A program made the position numbers and the translations under genes. DNA of 64,000 nt from Saccharopolyspora phatthalungensis (GTDB taxonomy: Bacteria > Actinomycetota > Actinomycetes > Mycobacteriales > Pseudonocardiaceae), in contig NZ_JACHIW010000002.1 in assembly GCF_014203395.1 (NCBI RefSeq), positions 744,001-808,000 of the forward strand. Reading direction: 5' to 3'. Positions 27,272 to 35,854 of the stretch are shown one piece after another (the stretch's first letter is position 1; each line of letters begins with the position of its first letter). Below the pieces are notes generated by a model, which saw only the letters and a list, made by a program, of their open reading frames with translations, searched no databases and was not told where the DNA came from.

Positions 27272-28786
27272 ATGACCACGCACAGCCACACGGCGCGGAA
27301 TTCGCCGTGGACACAGGCTCAGCGGCCGGAATACCCCGTACTGCGCGGTCGGCGGTCTTTCGACGTCGCCGTCATCGGCGGCGGGATCACGGGGCTGACC
27401 ACGGCTCTGCTGCTGAAACGGCAAGGTGCCCGGGTCGCGGTGGTGGAAGCCGACCGGGTCGCCTCGGGGGCGACCGGCAACAACACGGCGAAGGCCACCG
27501 CGTTGCAATCGACCATGTACACCACGATCCGCGAGCACCGCAGCAGGGATGCGGCGCAGGTGTACGCGGCGGCAAGCACCGCCGCGGTGGAGAAGATCGC
27601 GGAACTGGCCACTGAGGAGTCCATCGCCTGCGGGTTAGGGCGGCAGCCCGCGTACACCTATGCCGTGGACGATGCCGGGATGCGTGCCGTGGAGACCGAG
27701 GCCGAGGCGGCCAGGGAAGCGGGGCTTCCGGTCCTGGCGGACGAGACTCCGGATCTCCCGTTCCCGGTCATGGGCGCGCTGCGGCTGGACGGCCAGATCG
27801 AATTCGACCCGGTACGCTACGCGCTGGGTTTGGCGGAACTCGTGCACGGTGACGAGTCCGCGATCTTCGAGCAGAGCAGGGCGTTGCGGCTGACCGACGG
27901 TTCGCCATGCCGGATCAATACGGCCTTCGGGTCGCTCACGGCCGATCAGGTGGTCGTCGCGACCCACTCCCCGGTTTTGGACAGGGGACTGCACTTCGCG
28001 CGGTTGAAAGTCGAACGGTCCTATTGCATCGCCGCGCGGTTGCGCGGAGTTCCCCCACGGGGACTGTCGATCAACGCCGGGAGGCCGGTTCGGTCGCTGC
28101 GCTCCCACGGCAGTGAGCTGATCGTCTGCGGCGAGGGACACCCCACCGGTGCACGCGGAATCGCCGCCGCACAATACGGGCGTCTGGAGGAGTTCGCCCG
28201 AACCCATTGGGATGTCGAAGAAATCACCCACCGCTGGTCGGCGCAGGACCCCACCTCGTACGACCACTTCCCGATGGTGGGCGCCGCCGTCCCGTTCTCC
28301 TCCCGGCTCTTCGTGGCCACCGGGTTCATGAAGTGGGGGCTGACCGGCGGGACCTTCGCCGCGATGGTGCTGACGGACCTCCTCGACTCACGGGACAACC
28401 CGTGGGCGGCTTCGCTTTCGCCGAACCGGTTCTCGCCTGCTTCGTGGTGGGAGCTGGCCCAGATCAACTTCGGCGCGGGTGTGGACTTCGTCAGCGATCG
28501 GCTGACGACGGGAAACCACATCGCGACCAAGGACGTGGTTCCGGGCGTGGCGCGGGTGATTCGTCATGGGACCGATTTCACCGGCGTCTACCGCGACGAG
28601 GACGGCTTGCTGCACTGCGTCTCGCTGCGCTGCACCCATCTTGGTTGCCTGCTGCGCTTCAACGGTGCCGAACGGAGTTGGGACTGCCCCTGCCACGGTT
28701 CCCGGTTCGATGTCGACGGCGCCGTCCTGGAGGGCCCGGCCGTGCAGCCGTTGGAGGTCAAAACTCCACCGGAGTCGGAACATTGA
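27272..28786 (+). CDS. FAD-dependent oxidoreductase (DAO type) with C-terminal Rieske [2Fe-2S] domain
   Basis: The 504-residue protein joins a D-amino-acid-oxidase-type FAD domain (VAVIGGGITGLTTALLLK; RVASGATGNNTAK) to a Rieske ferredoxin domain at about 415-500, with ligands in CTHLGC and CPCHGS. This fusion is widespread in bacteria; substrates are poorly known. A soluble redox enzyme feeding electrons through the Rieske centre is the simple reading. ATG 27272 has GGAGGG at good spacing. It is divergent from the gas vesicle operon, and a GYD-domain gene follows. Confidence 0.88.
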   Translation: MTTHSHTARNSPWTQAQRPEYPVLRGRRSFDVAVIGGGITGLTTALLLKRQGARVAVVEADRVASGATGNNTAKATALQSTMYTTIREHRSRDAAQVYAAASTAAVEKIAELATEESIACGLGRQPAYTYAVDDAGMRAVETEAEAAREAGLPVLADETPDLPFPVMGALRLDGQIEFDPVRYALGLAELVHGDESAIFEQSRALRLTDGSPCRINTAFGSLTADQVVVATHSPVLDRGLHFARLKVERSYCIAARLRGVPPRGLSINAGRPVRSLRSHGSELIVCGEGHPTGARGIAAAQYGRLEEFARTHWDVEEITHRWSAQDPTSYDHFPMVGAAVPFSSRLFVATGFMKWGLTGGTFAAMVLTDLLDSRDNPWAASLSPNRFSPASWWELAQINFGAGVDFVSDRLTTGNHIATKDVVPGVARVIRHGTDFTGVYRDEDGLLHCVSLRCTHLGCLLRFNGAERSWDCPCHGSRFDVDGAVLEGPAVQPLEVKTPPESEH

Positions 28787-28978
28787 GCCCAATACGCCGC
28801 GCCGGGGTGTCCTTACAAGACAGACCCCTGGACGCCATCGCCGAATCCGGCCACTACTTGGCCTCCGGAGGCCTTTGGACTCTTTCGTCAACGCCAGCCG
28901 GGGGTGACCGTTCAGTCCTGGCCGTGCAGTGCGTTCGGCGCGCACGGCCGTGCAGGACCAGCGGGGGGAGTGATGGAA

Positions 28979-29299
28979 GTGCCCAAGTACCTGGTGCAAG
29001 CGACCTACACCGACGAGGGTGTCAAGGGACTGCGCGAAAAAGGCGGCACGGCCCGGGTGGAGGCCGTGCGGGAGGCGGTTGCCCAGCTCGGTGGCGGGGT
29101 GGAATCGTTTTACTTCGCCTTCGGCGAGGTCGACACGTATGTCGTCGTCGATCTGCCGGACAACGCTTCGGCAGCATCGCTTGGGCTGGCTGTCAGCGGA
29201 TCCGGGCGGGCACGCACCAAGACCGTCGTCCTGCTGAGTCCCGCCGAGGTCGACGATGCGGCGTCGAAGGAGTTCGACTACCGGCCGCCGGGCGGATGA
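28979..29299 (+). CDS. GYD-domain protein
   Basis: The 106-residue protein PKYLVQATYTDEGVKGLREK, then GGTARVEAVREAVAQLGGGV and FYFAFGEVDTYVVVDLPD, matches the GYD family of small ferredoxin-fold (alpha/beta) proteins. GYD proteins are uncharacterised and often described as stress- or degradation-linked. GTG 28979 is preferred because GGGGGGAG ends eight bases upstream; the ATG at 28973 is too close to it. It follows the FAD/Rieske gene by about 190 bases in the same direction. Confidence 0.85.
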   Translation: MPKYLVQATYTDEGVKGLREKGGTARVEAVREAVAQLGGGVESFYFAFGEVDTYVVVDLPDNASAASLGLAVSGSGRARTKTVVLLSPAEVDDAASKEFDYRPPGG

Positions 29300-29324
29300 C
29301 GCCAAGAGACAACGTCGCTGCGGT

Positions 29325-29346
29325 CGCCGGGCGAGGACACCCGGCG
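29325..29346. terminator. Hairpin between convergent GYD and membrane-protein genes
   Basis: CGCCGGG-(8 bases)-CCCGGCG lies midway between the stops at 29299 and 29361, a likely bidirectional terminator. Confidence 0.5.
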
Positions 29347-29360
29347 GCGCGATGGCGTGT

Positions 29361-30470
29361 TCACGCCCGGCCGTAGAGGGGTGCCCGCGACGGGGGCGCC
29401 GCCGCAGCGGTCGCGGGTTGCGGGCTTGGCACGGCCTCCATGACTTCCCGGCCTCGGGCGTCGACGGCCTTGGTGAACAGGTGCTGTGCGGCTCCGAAGA
29501 TGACGGCCCAGCCGACGATCTGCGCCGACGAATCGAGGGATGACAATCCTGGTACGAAATCGGCGCGCATGAGCAGGATGCCAAGCACGGCCGTCACCGC
29601 CCCGGCCGGAAGCTTGAGGCACGCGAGTGCAAGCGGCACATTGGACGGGGTCGGGCTGCCCTTGAGCTGGCGCAGCGCGGCAGCGGCGGTAACCGCTGCC
29701 GCGACGAATCCGGCCGCTTCGATGACGGCGTAGTCGAATGACGAAGCGGCGGCCTCGAAGCTTGCGTCCCGATTCTGCTTGAACGGAGCTTCGCCAAGGG
29801 GGCACACGACTATTTGTTCCGTTAGCGGTAGCGCGTTCGGGGTGGGACCGAAGCACATCGGCAGCAGTTTCTGATTGAGGAAGGAGACGACCGCGATCGC
29901 AACGGCCATGCACAGCAGGCCGCTGGTCCAATACCACACGAGATGCGAAAAGCTGCGCTCACGAACGATTTCGCGCTCCTGGACCCAGTAGGCCTCGCGT
30001 ACGGCATCGATCACGGTCTGCTGCTGGGACGCGATAAGCCTCCCGTCCGCAGAACTCTTGAAGATCCTCTCCACGGACAACCGACGCCTGTCCTCGGGCG
30101 GCAGGGCATCCTCGATCAGCATGAGAAGGTCGGGCAGCATGCCGCGGAGATCTTCGAGCGAAACCATCCGAAGCACGAGGACGTGGGCGGCGTGGATGTG
30201 GGCGAGTGCACTGTCCACCCCGTGCGCCCGACGCGGCCACCACGTCCGGCGGAGAACTCGTTGAGCGCACTTGAGGTGCATGCGGGCACTTGCCGCCATC
30301 TTCTCGGTGCACAGCTCGTGCGGTGCGGAGCAATTCTCCGCCCATTCCACGACTGCCATCAGTTCGTCGATGCGGGCGAATGCCCTGTTCCCCCAAGGCC
30401 ATCGTCGACCGTGGACTTTTCGTGACACGGCGTCCTGATCGCTTTCCCGCGCGGCGTTCACGTCGCTCAC
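29361..30470 (-). CDS. Four-helix membrane protein coupled to a serine hydrolase
   Basis: The 369-residue protein has a charged, mostly helical cytoplasmic N-terminal half (about 1-170). Four hydrophobic segments follow: LVWYWTSGLLCMAVAIAVVS, IEAAGFVAAAVTAAAALR, VPLALACLKLPAGAVTAVLG and IVGWAVIFGAAQHLF. It has no recognised domain. GTG 30470 overlaps the upstream hydrolase stop (GTGA), so translation is coupled and the two products should act together. The frame is open to 30794 but that part is the hydrolase shadow. The pair may be a membrane-associated effector or lipid-handling unit. Confidence 0.7.
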   Translation of the reverse strand: MSDVNAARESDQDAVSRKVHGRRWPWGNRAFARIDELMAVVEWAENCSAPHELCTEKMAASARMHLKCAQRVLRRTWWPRRAHGVDSALAHIHAAHVLVLRMVSLEDLRGMLPDLLMLIEDALPPEDRRRLSVERIFKSSADGRLIASQQQTVIDAVREAYWVQEREIVRERSFSHLVWYWTSGLLCMAVAIAVVSFLNQKLLPMCFGPTPNALPLTEQIVVCPLGEAPFKQNRDASFEAAASSFDYAVIEAAGFVAAAVTAAAALRQLKGSPTPSNVPLALACLKLPAGAVTAVLGILLMRADFVPGLSSLDSSAQIVGWAVIFGAAQHLFTKAVDARGREVMEAVPSPQPATAAAAPPSRAPLYGRA

Positions 30471-31786
30471 CCGCGCGGCGATCGAGCGGCCGAGACCGCG
30501 GCCCACGCCACCTCCGGATGCCGGATGTCGCTGTGTGCCTGGGCGAACCAGGACAGGTTCCGGTTGATGACGCCGTTTGCGTCGAGGCGGTAGAACACGC
30601 CCGGCTGGAACCCGTAGTCCGTGCCCTGCTCGGCCATCGTGGCGCTCCGGACGCCGGTCTGCTGGTAGCCGTCGTGGCCCATCGCTCCCCAGCGGTAGTT
30701 GATCTGGGCCACCAACTCGGCGTCCTGCCAGGCGAGTCTGCTGGCGTTGGGATACCACCAGCCGACCGCGCGGTCGGCGTCGCTGAACGTGCACACGAGT
30801 GGGCCGTCGACCCGGTCGGCGTACTCGGCCAACACGCCGGCGCCCTCCCGCACCGGGGCTCGCGGTGCGAAGGCGAAGTGGCTGAAAGCGCCCTGCATCA
30901 GGTACAGCGACTTGACCGGACTGTTCGTACCACGCCTCTCGGGCGCGAGACCTTCGAGGGCGAACGAGACGAGTCGGGCCCCGAAGCTGTGGCCGAGCAG
31001 GTGCACACGCGCGTCATGGACGGACTGCCCGCACTGTTCGAGCAGGGGGCCGAGACCATTGCGGCCGATCACCCCGGCGCGTTCCTTCATCTCGTAGTAG
31101 CTGAGCACCCGCAATGCCTCGCGTGCCCCCTGCCACATTCGTCCGAACGGATTGAGCTCCTGCTCGCTTCCACCATTCCCGGGTGAGAGTGCGGCCATCG
31201 CGTCGAACACCCGCCCCGGCGGTGCGTTCATCACCTCCACCTCTCCCGCGTCTTCCGGGGCGTTGCTGGGTGTGGTCACGAGTCCTTTCGCCAGGCGAAA
31301 AAACTCCACGAGCCGGTCCGGGTCCTGCGGCCGCCGGTCGAGCAGGTCGCCGATCCGCTTCAGCTGCGCTTGCTGGTCCGGGAAGGCGGGGGCGAGCGCT
31401 TCCGCGAGCTCTGCGCCTGTCGACACCTCTGCGGTGGCCTGTGGGGACGCCAACGCCCCCAGAGCCCGGGGCACCGATGCCTCCGGGACCTGCGGGCCGC
31501 TGGCGGCGGGGGCGTCTTCCGGAAACAGCAACGCAGGCCACAGCACTCCGACGAACCCGGTATTCGCCCGCTGCTCCGCGGGGAGCATCCCCGCGACGAG
31601 CCCGAACATCTCCGAGTACAGGTCACGCGCGCCGGCGAAGGAACTGTTCCAGCCGTGGCTGAGCACGAAGAGCTCCCGTGCCCCCGCACTCGCGATGATC
31701 TCGGGCAGTTTTCCGCCTTGGCGGAGCATGCCCGCCTCGTCGAACTCGACTTCCCAGTACGGCACACCACCGATCTGTTGCGTCAT
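30467..31786 (-). CDS. Alpha/beta-fold serine hydrolase (lipase-like)
   Basis: The 439-residue protein has the hydrolase pattern: an early strand LFVLSHGWNSSF that supplies the oxyanion loop, and the nucleophile elbow LLGHSFGARLVSFAL, with Ser as nucleophile. Candidate Asp and His lie in the C-terminal third (TFSDADRAVGWWYP; GAMGHDGYQ). There is no signal peptide from ATG 31786, which GGAGGGGGAG precedes; the frame to 31993 is an over-extension. Cytoplasmic lipase-like proteins coupled to a membrane partner resemble effector-type phospholipase systems, but this is inference. Confidence 0.75.
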   Translation of the reverse strand: MTQQIGGVPYWEVEFDEAGMLRQGGKLPEIIASAGARELFVLSHGWNSSFAGARDLYSEMFGLVAGMLPAEQRANTGFVGVLWPALLFPEDAPAASGPQVPEASVPRALGALASPQATAEVSTGAELAEALAPAFPDQQAQLKRIGDLLDRRPQDPDRLVEFFRLAKGLVTTPSNAPEDAGEVEVMNAPPGRVFDAMAALSPGNGGSEQELNPFGRMWQGAREALRVLSYYEMKERAGVIGRNGLGPLLEQCGQSVHDARVHLLGHSFGARLVSFALEGLAPERRGTNSPVKSLYLMQGAFSHFAFAPRAPVREGAGVLAEYADRVDGPLVCTFSDADRAVGWWYPNASRLAWQDAELVAQINYRWGAMGHDGYQQTGVRSATMAEQGTDYGFQPGVFYRLDANGVINRNLSWFAQAHSDIRHPEVAWAAVSAARSPRG

Positions 31787-32144
31787 CTCTCCCCCTCCGA
31801 GTCGACGAGAAGCGGTCCGGCCGGCCACCGCCTGCTCGTGACCTTTCCCCAACGCTGCCCCGCGTCCCCTCGTTGGCCGGGAGGCTGGTAGACACGACCA
31901 GTAAGCCAAAGGTGCGCAGCCGGCGGCAATGAGCACACCGATCCATGCGGGATCCACATGTGCCCAATCCCCGCCACTCGTGTCCTGTTGCACGCGGGGA
32001 TTCCTGCGCTTCGGTCGGACCGGTCAGTCGCTCGCAGGCGGCGTGCGCGTTGGATTGACTATGAACCCACTTTGGCCCCGCCGGGATCATTCTGCCGCCT
32101 GGACGGCAAAGCCATGATGTCCGGGAGGCGAGGAGGTTCTTATC
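31787..32144. promoter_or_regulatory. Divergent intergenic region between hydrolase and receiver-like gene
   Basis: No gene is supported. The region must hold both promoters. A strong GAGGAGG at about 32128 serves the plus-strand gene. No clear operators seen. Confidence 0.4.
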
Positions 32145-32486
32145 ATGAATGCCAGGATCTTCCTCATCGACATGCCACGCATGATGCGTGAGATCATTCA
32201 GGTCGTTGTCACGCAACGGCGCGGGATCGACATCGTTGGCAGTGCCGGAAACGCGGATAGCGCCCGACAGGTTGTACTGAGCATCAACAGCACACGAGCC
32301 GACCTGGTGGTCCTGACCACCGGGTACCACCAGCTTCCCGACCTGCTGATGCAGCTGCTCGTACAAGGTTCGCCCGTGCACCTCCTGATCATGACGGGCG
32401 ACGGCCGCGAGGCGTTCCACTGCCGCCCGCTCGGAGAGATCTCGCCGGAAGCGCTGCTCAACATCGTGGACGGGATCATGCGCTGA
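32145..32486 (+). CDS. Stand-alone receiver-like protein without an obvious phosphorylation site
   Basis: The 113-residue protein folds like a CheY receiver by pattern: IFLIDMPRMMREIIQVVVTQ for strand 1 and helix 1, ADLVVLTTG for strand 3, VHLLIMTGDG for strand 4. The position after strand 3, where the phospho-acceptor Asp belongs, reads LTT, so phosphorylation is doubtful. There is no output domain. GAGGAGG ahead of ATG 32145 is strong. It may bind and sequester another regulator such as the LuxR protein at 33848. Convergent with the nuclease gene. Confidence 0.6.
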   Translation: MNARIFLIDMPRMMREIIQVVVTQRRGIDIVGSAGNADSARQVVLSINSTRADLVVLTTGYHQLPDLLMQLLVQGSPVHLLIMTGDGREAFHCRPLGEISPEALLNIVDGIMR

Positions 32487-32507
32487 GCGCACATCCGGCA
32501 TGTCGAG

Positions 32508-33473
32508 CTAGAGCACCAGGTTGGAGAAGTCGCTGTGTAACGGCACCCTGCCGACACGCGCTTCGAGTCCATCCGACGTCAACGGGGTTTCGTGCGTCTC
32601 CAGGTACCGGAAATCAAGGCCCGTTTGTGCTCGCAGGTGCGCCAGCGAAATGCGGTAGGTACCGGCTTCGAAGACCGCCGCGAAGGGGAGCATGTCGTCG
32701 ATCAGTCTCGTTTGGTCAAGCAGGTATGCCGAGACGCGAAGCGCACCACCGGGATCGCGGTAGCCGATGACTTTCCAGTACGCCAGGGGAAGCCGGACGC
32801 CCTTGTACAGCGGGTCGTCATCGGTCATGACCGGGCCCGTGAACACGGTTATCTTCTTGTCCGTGAGGTCGGCGTTCTCCAGGATGAAGTTCTCCAGCCC
32901 CAGCCAGAGCTCTGTTCCCTGGTTGAACTTCTCATGCTGCGGCGAACAGTTCGTGAAGTGAAACGTATCGTCGTTCGCTCGCGCCGGGTCGGCTCCCCAA
33001 ACCGGATCCAGCCGCCGCACGAGGTGCCCCCGGTCCAGCGCGTTGCGCCGGTAAAGCGACTCGCCGATCTGCTCCGATTCCGCGATGCGCGGGTCGAAGT
33101 ACCACTTGTCCGCCTGCCGGTCGAATTCGACGGTCTTAGCCCCGTCGATGTTCACCGCCGTGTAGTAGGCCAGTTGACGGCGCCGATTGACAACGATGCT
33201 GAAGTGCGTGTACGGCAGGACGGTGGGATCCTTGCCGGCGGGCGCATCATTGTTCTTCGCCGCATTGCGACGCTGTTCGTCGGAGAGTTCCGGTAACGAC
33301 AAGTCGGTCCCGAGGAATCCCGGTTCGTATCCCGTGTAACCGTCGTAATAAGAGTGCGGGCGGGCGATTTCGGCCGGCGTGTAGGCAACCTGAGCGAGCT
33401 CCGCCGTCGCCGATTCTCCTATCTCTATTGCGATGTTGAGTGGAACAGTCAGCCTGGGCTGCGGACTTTGCAT
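32508..33473 (-). CDS. DNA/RNA non-specific endonuclease (DRGH, NucA/EndoG type)
   Basis: The 321-residue protein has the beta-beta-alpha-Me signature DRGHLVRRLDPVWG with catalytic His. Further family features follow: FHFTNCSPQHEKFNQ, where Asn and Gln/Glu place the metal, and KITVFTGPV. The family cleaves DNA and RNA with little sequence preference. No signal peptide is visible from ATG 33473, so a self-toxic cytoplasmic nuclease would need control or another export route. Proximity to a NACHT NTPase and a hydrolase/membrane pair makes a defence or toxin role possible. No inhibitor gene is recognised. Confidence 0.85.
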   Translation of the reverse strand: MQSPQPRLTVPLNIAIEIGESATAELAQVAYTPAEIARPHSYYDGYTGYEPGFLGTDLSLPELSDEQRRNAAKNNDAPAGKDPTVLPYTHFSIVVNRRRQLAYYTAVNIDGAKTVEFDRQADKWYFDPRIAESEQIGESLYRRNALDRGHLVRRLDPVWGADPARANDDTFHFTNCSPQHEKFNQGTELWLGLENFILENADLTDKKITVFTGPVMTDDDPLYKGVRLPLAYWKVIGYRDPGGALRVSAYLLDQTRLIDDMLPFAAVFEAGTYRISLAHLRAQTGLDFRYLETHETPLTSDGLEARVGRVPLHSDFSNLVL

Positions 33474-33720
33474 GATCGTGCCTTTCGTTTGGTCGAGGTC
33501 GACTCGTCGAGAGCTGCCAGGCGAATTCCACCCCGGCCTGCTGGAGGACCTGGTCACCGGCAAGCCGCCACGGCGGCACGGCCTCGTTGCCCTGGAGGTA
33601 GCTACCACATCGTCGGATGGCTTCGACGGCCTCGGTATGGGCCCGACGGTTCAAATGAGGCTCAACCCAGTCGCGGACCGGGTTCACGCGCCCATCCGGT
33701 TTCACCACGAACCAACGCAC
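33247..33720 (-). other. Candidate ORF or decayed gene upstream of the nuclease
   Basis: Minus-strand codons from about 33800 to 33480 show strong G/C third-position bias and read VRWFVVKPDGRVNPVRDWVE, then AHTEAVEAIRRCGSYLQGNE and GDQVLQQAGVEFAWQLS. Yet the only start is GTG 33720 without a Shine-Dalgarno, coding-like sequence extends upstream of it, and the frame ends only inside the nuclease gene. A frameshifted or truncated gene is likelier than an intact one. No family recognised. Confidence 0.35.
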
Positions 33721-33847
33721 ATTTGGTTGCAGCGGCCCAACTTCGAACCGCCCATCGGGCCATCGTGGCCGAGCGGCACGTTGAAGCCGGTGGGCCGAAG
33801 TGGATTCGGCTCCGCACGCCTGGCCCGCGTGAGCTATTCCGGGAGAG

Positions 33848-34549
33848 TCACGAGTGCGGGCGGTTACTCGGTGGAAGAGCCTGATGCAGCGTCGAACGAA
33901 TGAGGACGGAGTGGTCCAAGCGTTGCTGCCGGGCCCAAGCGGCGGCCGCGGCCCGCCCCTGCAATCCGAGTTTGTCCAGGATGTTGTGCACGTGGTTCTT
34001 CACGGTAGCCAAGGCGATGCACAGCTGCCGGGAGATCTCCTGATTGGACAGACCCTGCTCCAGCAGCACGGCGACCTCCGCTTCCCGACGGCTCAAGAGC
34101 CCCGCGTTCGGACCGGGCTGCACCTCTGCGGACAGCTCGGCCACCCGGCGACTCAAGGCGGCCGCCACCCTCGGCGAGCAGCGCAACTCCCCGTGGGCAA
34201 CGCTCTCGATCGTCCGAACCAGTTCAGAAATCGAATGATCCCGGGTCAGGTACCCGGCCGCGCCCAACTCGGCATATGCAATGATGTCATATTCCTGCGC
34301 AGACACCCCTAACGCGATGAGCCGCAGACCGGGATTTCTCGCGCGCAACGCGAGCACGACACTGGGACCGTCCGACAAGTCCGAAATATCAAGCAGGACC
34401 ACTCCGTGAGTGCGCGCGGCGAGATCCGGTTCGAGTTCCTCCGGCCGCGCCAGGGTCGCGATGACTTCGAAGCCGTCGGCGTTCTGGAGGGCAAGGGCCA
34501 ACCCCTCCCGATAGAACCTCGTCGCGGCAACGATAATGATCTCGATCAT
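33848..34549 (-). CDS. NarL/LuxR-family response regulator
   Basis: The 233-residue protein has an N-terminal receiver domain (IIIVAATRFYREGLALALQ; candidate phospho-acceptor Asp in VVLLDISDLSDG) and a C-terminal LuxR helix-turn-helix (LLSRREAEVAVLLEQGLSNQ, then EISRQLCIALATVKNHVHNI). The first acidic pair of the receiver is replaced by Ala-Ala (VAATRF), so it may be an atypical receiver that does not depend on a kinase; no histidine kinase is nearby. ATG 34549 has AGGGTGA upstream. Targets may include the adjacent nuclease or LysM genes. Confidence 0.85.
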   Translation of the reverse strand: MIEIIIVAATRFYREGLALALQNADGFEVIATLARPEELEPDLAARTHGVVLLDISDLSDGPSVVLALRARNPGLRLIALGVSAQEYDIIAYAELGAAGYLTRDHSISELVRTIESVAHGELRCSPRVAAALSRRVAELSAEVQPGPNAGLLSRREAEVAVLLEQGLSNQEISRQLCIALATVKNHVHNILDKLGLQGRAAAAAWARQQRLDHSVLIRSTLHQALPPSNRPHS

Positions 34550-34782
34550 GCTGAATCACCCTGGCACCGCCCCAGCGGCGCTTCGCCAAGATCCCGTTTC
34601 ACCGTCATCTGGAAGCGTCCTCCAGTTGCCAGGCGTCGCGTCGCACGGCCAGTTCAATGCCGACCCTATCAAGGCGTGACGGTGGCGGGTATGGCAAATG
34701 GTCCCGACTCTCCTGCGACTTCGCCTTTGCGAATCGCAGCAGCCCCGTGACCCCCGCGCCGAGAGGTGCCACGGACCGCTGG

Positions 34783-35006
34783 AAGGTTCAATATGGATCC
34801 GAAGGATCTAACTTGGGTTCAGTTTTTCCGCGTGGTTTCAGCAGGTTCAGCACGCTGCCGTGCTCGACCAGCAGTACGGCGGCATCGACGATGAACCCTC
34901 AATGAAGCGGACTGTTCATTGTCGCCGCACGGGCGTCGCGCATTCCATGGAAGGGGCGCTCCGAGCGATCCGGCGGGAGCGCAACCGAACAACCCGAGGA
35001 GTCTCC
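34783..35006. repeat. Leader of LysM gene 1, duplicated upstream of LysM gene 2
   Basis: This stretch and 35628-35854 are near-identical over about 220 bases, including TATGGATCCGAAGGAT, CCTCAATGAAGCGGACTG and the CGAGGAGTCTCC ribosome-binding site. On the minus strand both copies read as the C-terminal tail of some protein (SVLNLLKP followed by a stop), with coding-like third positions in the first copy. So the duplicated unit may also include the 3' end of another lost gene. Confidence 0.7.
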
Positions 35007-35348
35007 ATGACTACTGCCCCCACTAATCAATGCAACGTCTACGAGGTGCAAAGCGGCGACACGCTCTCGGAGATCGCCGAATGGTTCCACGTTAAGCAGA
35101 AGGACCTCCAGCGGATCAACCACATCAAGAATCCGGACCTCATTTACCCCGGTGACAACCTAACCCTGTCGGAGGATCACAACGTGTGCATGGTCTACAC
35201 GGTCCAGCCTGATGACAATCTCACGAAGATCTGCAGGGATCATGGCCTGAATCCTGATACGGATCCGCTGACCTTGGCGCGCTACAATCACATCAAAAAT
35301 CCGAATCTCATCCACCCGGGCGAAAAGATCTGCATTCCGCAATCGTGA
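35007..35348 (+). CDS. Double-LysM protein 1 of 3
   Basis: The 113-residue protein consists almost wholly of two LysM domains: residues 8-58 (YEVQSGDTLSEIAEWFHVKQ, then LQRINHIKNPDLIYPGDNL) and 63-112 (YTVQPDDNLTKICRDHGL, then ARYNHIKNPNLIHPGEKI). LysM binds N-acetylglucosamine-containing glycans such as peptidoglycan. No signal peptide precedes the domains, which is odd for a wall binder. ATG 35007 follows GAGGAG; the frame to 34860 is duplicated leader. First of three tandem paralogues convergent with the NACHT gene. Confidence 0.85.
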   Translation: MTTAPTNQCNVYEVQSGDTLSEIAEWFHVKQKDLQRINHIKNPDLIYPGDNLTLSEDHNVCMVYTVQPDDNLTKICRDHGLNPDTDPLTLARYNHIKNPNLIHPGEKICIPQS

Positions 35349-35423
35349 CGCACGGCAGCGGAAGGAGCGGAGTGAGTCTCCGCCCTGTGGCGCTCGGGCA
35401 CTCCGGGCATCCGCCGCACGCCG

Positions 35424-35460
35424 GAGTCGCCCTCGACGAGCCGCCCGTCGAGGGCGACTC
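35424..35460. terminator. 15-bp stem hairpin after LysM gene 1
   Basis: GAGTCGCCCTCGACG faces CGTCGAGGGCGACTC across a 7-base loop about 75 bases after the stop. The same hairpin recurs after LysM gene 2. A strong intrinsic terminator without a long T-tract. Confidence 0.75.
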
Positions 35461-35511
35461 TCGCTGAAATCCATCCTGCGGTAACCCGGTTCGGCCCTGA
35501 CGGCCCGGTCG

Positions 35512-35625
35512 ACCTCGCCGACTTCGCCCGGTCCGCGTGCTGTTTGCCCGGGGCTGAGCCAGGTCCCCGGCTTGGACGATCGTGTCGGTCTCGCGGCGGC
35601 CGAAGATCCAGGTTCGGGAGACGGC
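35512..35625 (-). pseudogene. Copy of the NACHT gene 3' end in the LysM1-LysM2 spacer (remnant 1)
   Basis: The spacer aligns with 36774-36890, the last codons of the NACHT-LRR gene, in the same orientation: GTCCGCGTGCT, TTGCCCGGGGCTGAGCCA and GGCCGAAGATCCA are shared. It has diverged by substitutions and small indels, so the reading frame is lost. It is too short to be functional and marks the boundary of a tandem duplication. Confidence 0.75.
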
Positions 35626-35854
35626 TGGAAGATTTCAATATGGATCCGAAGGATTTAATGGGGGTTCAGTGTTCTCCGTGTGGCTTCAGAAGATTCAGCA
35701 CGCTGTCACGCTCGTTCAGCCGTAGCACGGCATCGGCGATGAACCCTCAATGAAGCGGACTGTTCATTGTCGCCGCACGGGTGTCGTGCTTTTCATGGAA
35801 GGGGCGCTCCGAGCGATCCGGCGGGAGCGCGACCGAACAACCCGAGGAGTCTCC

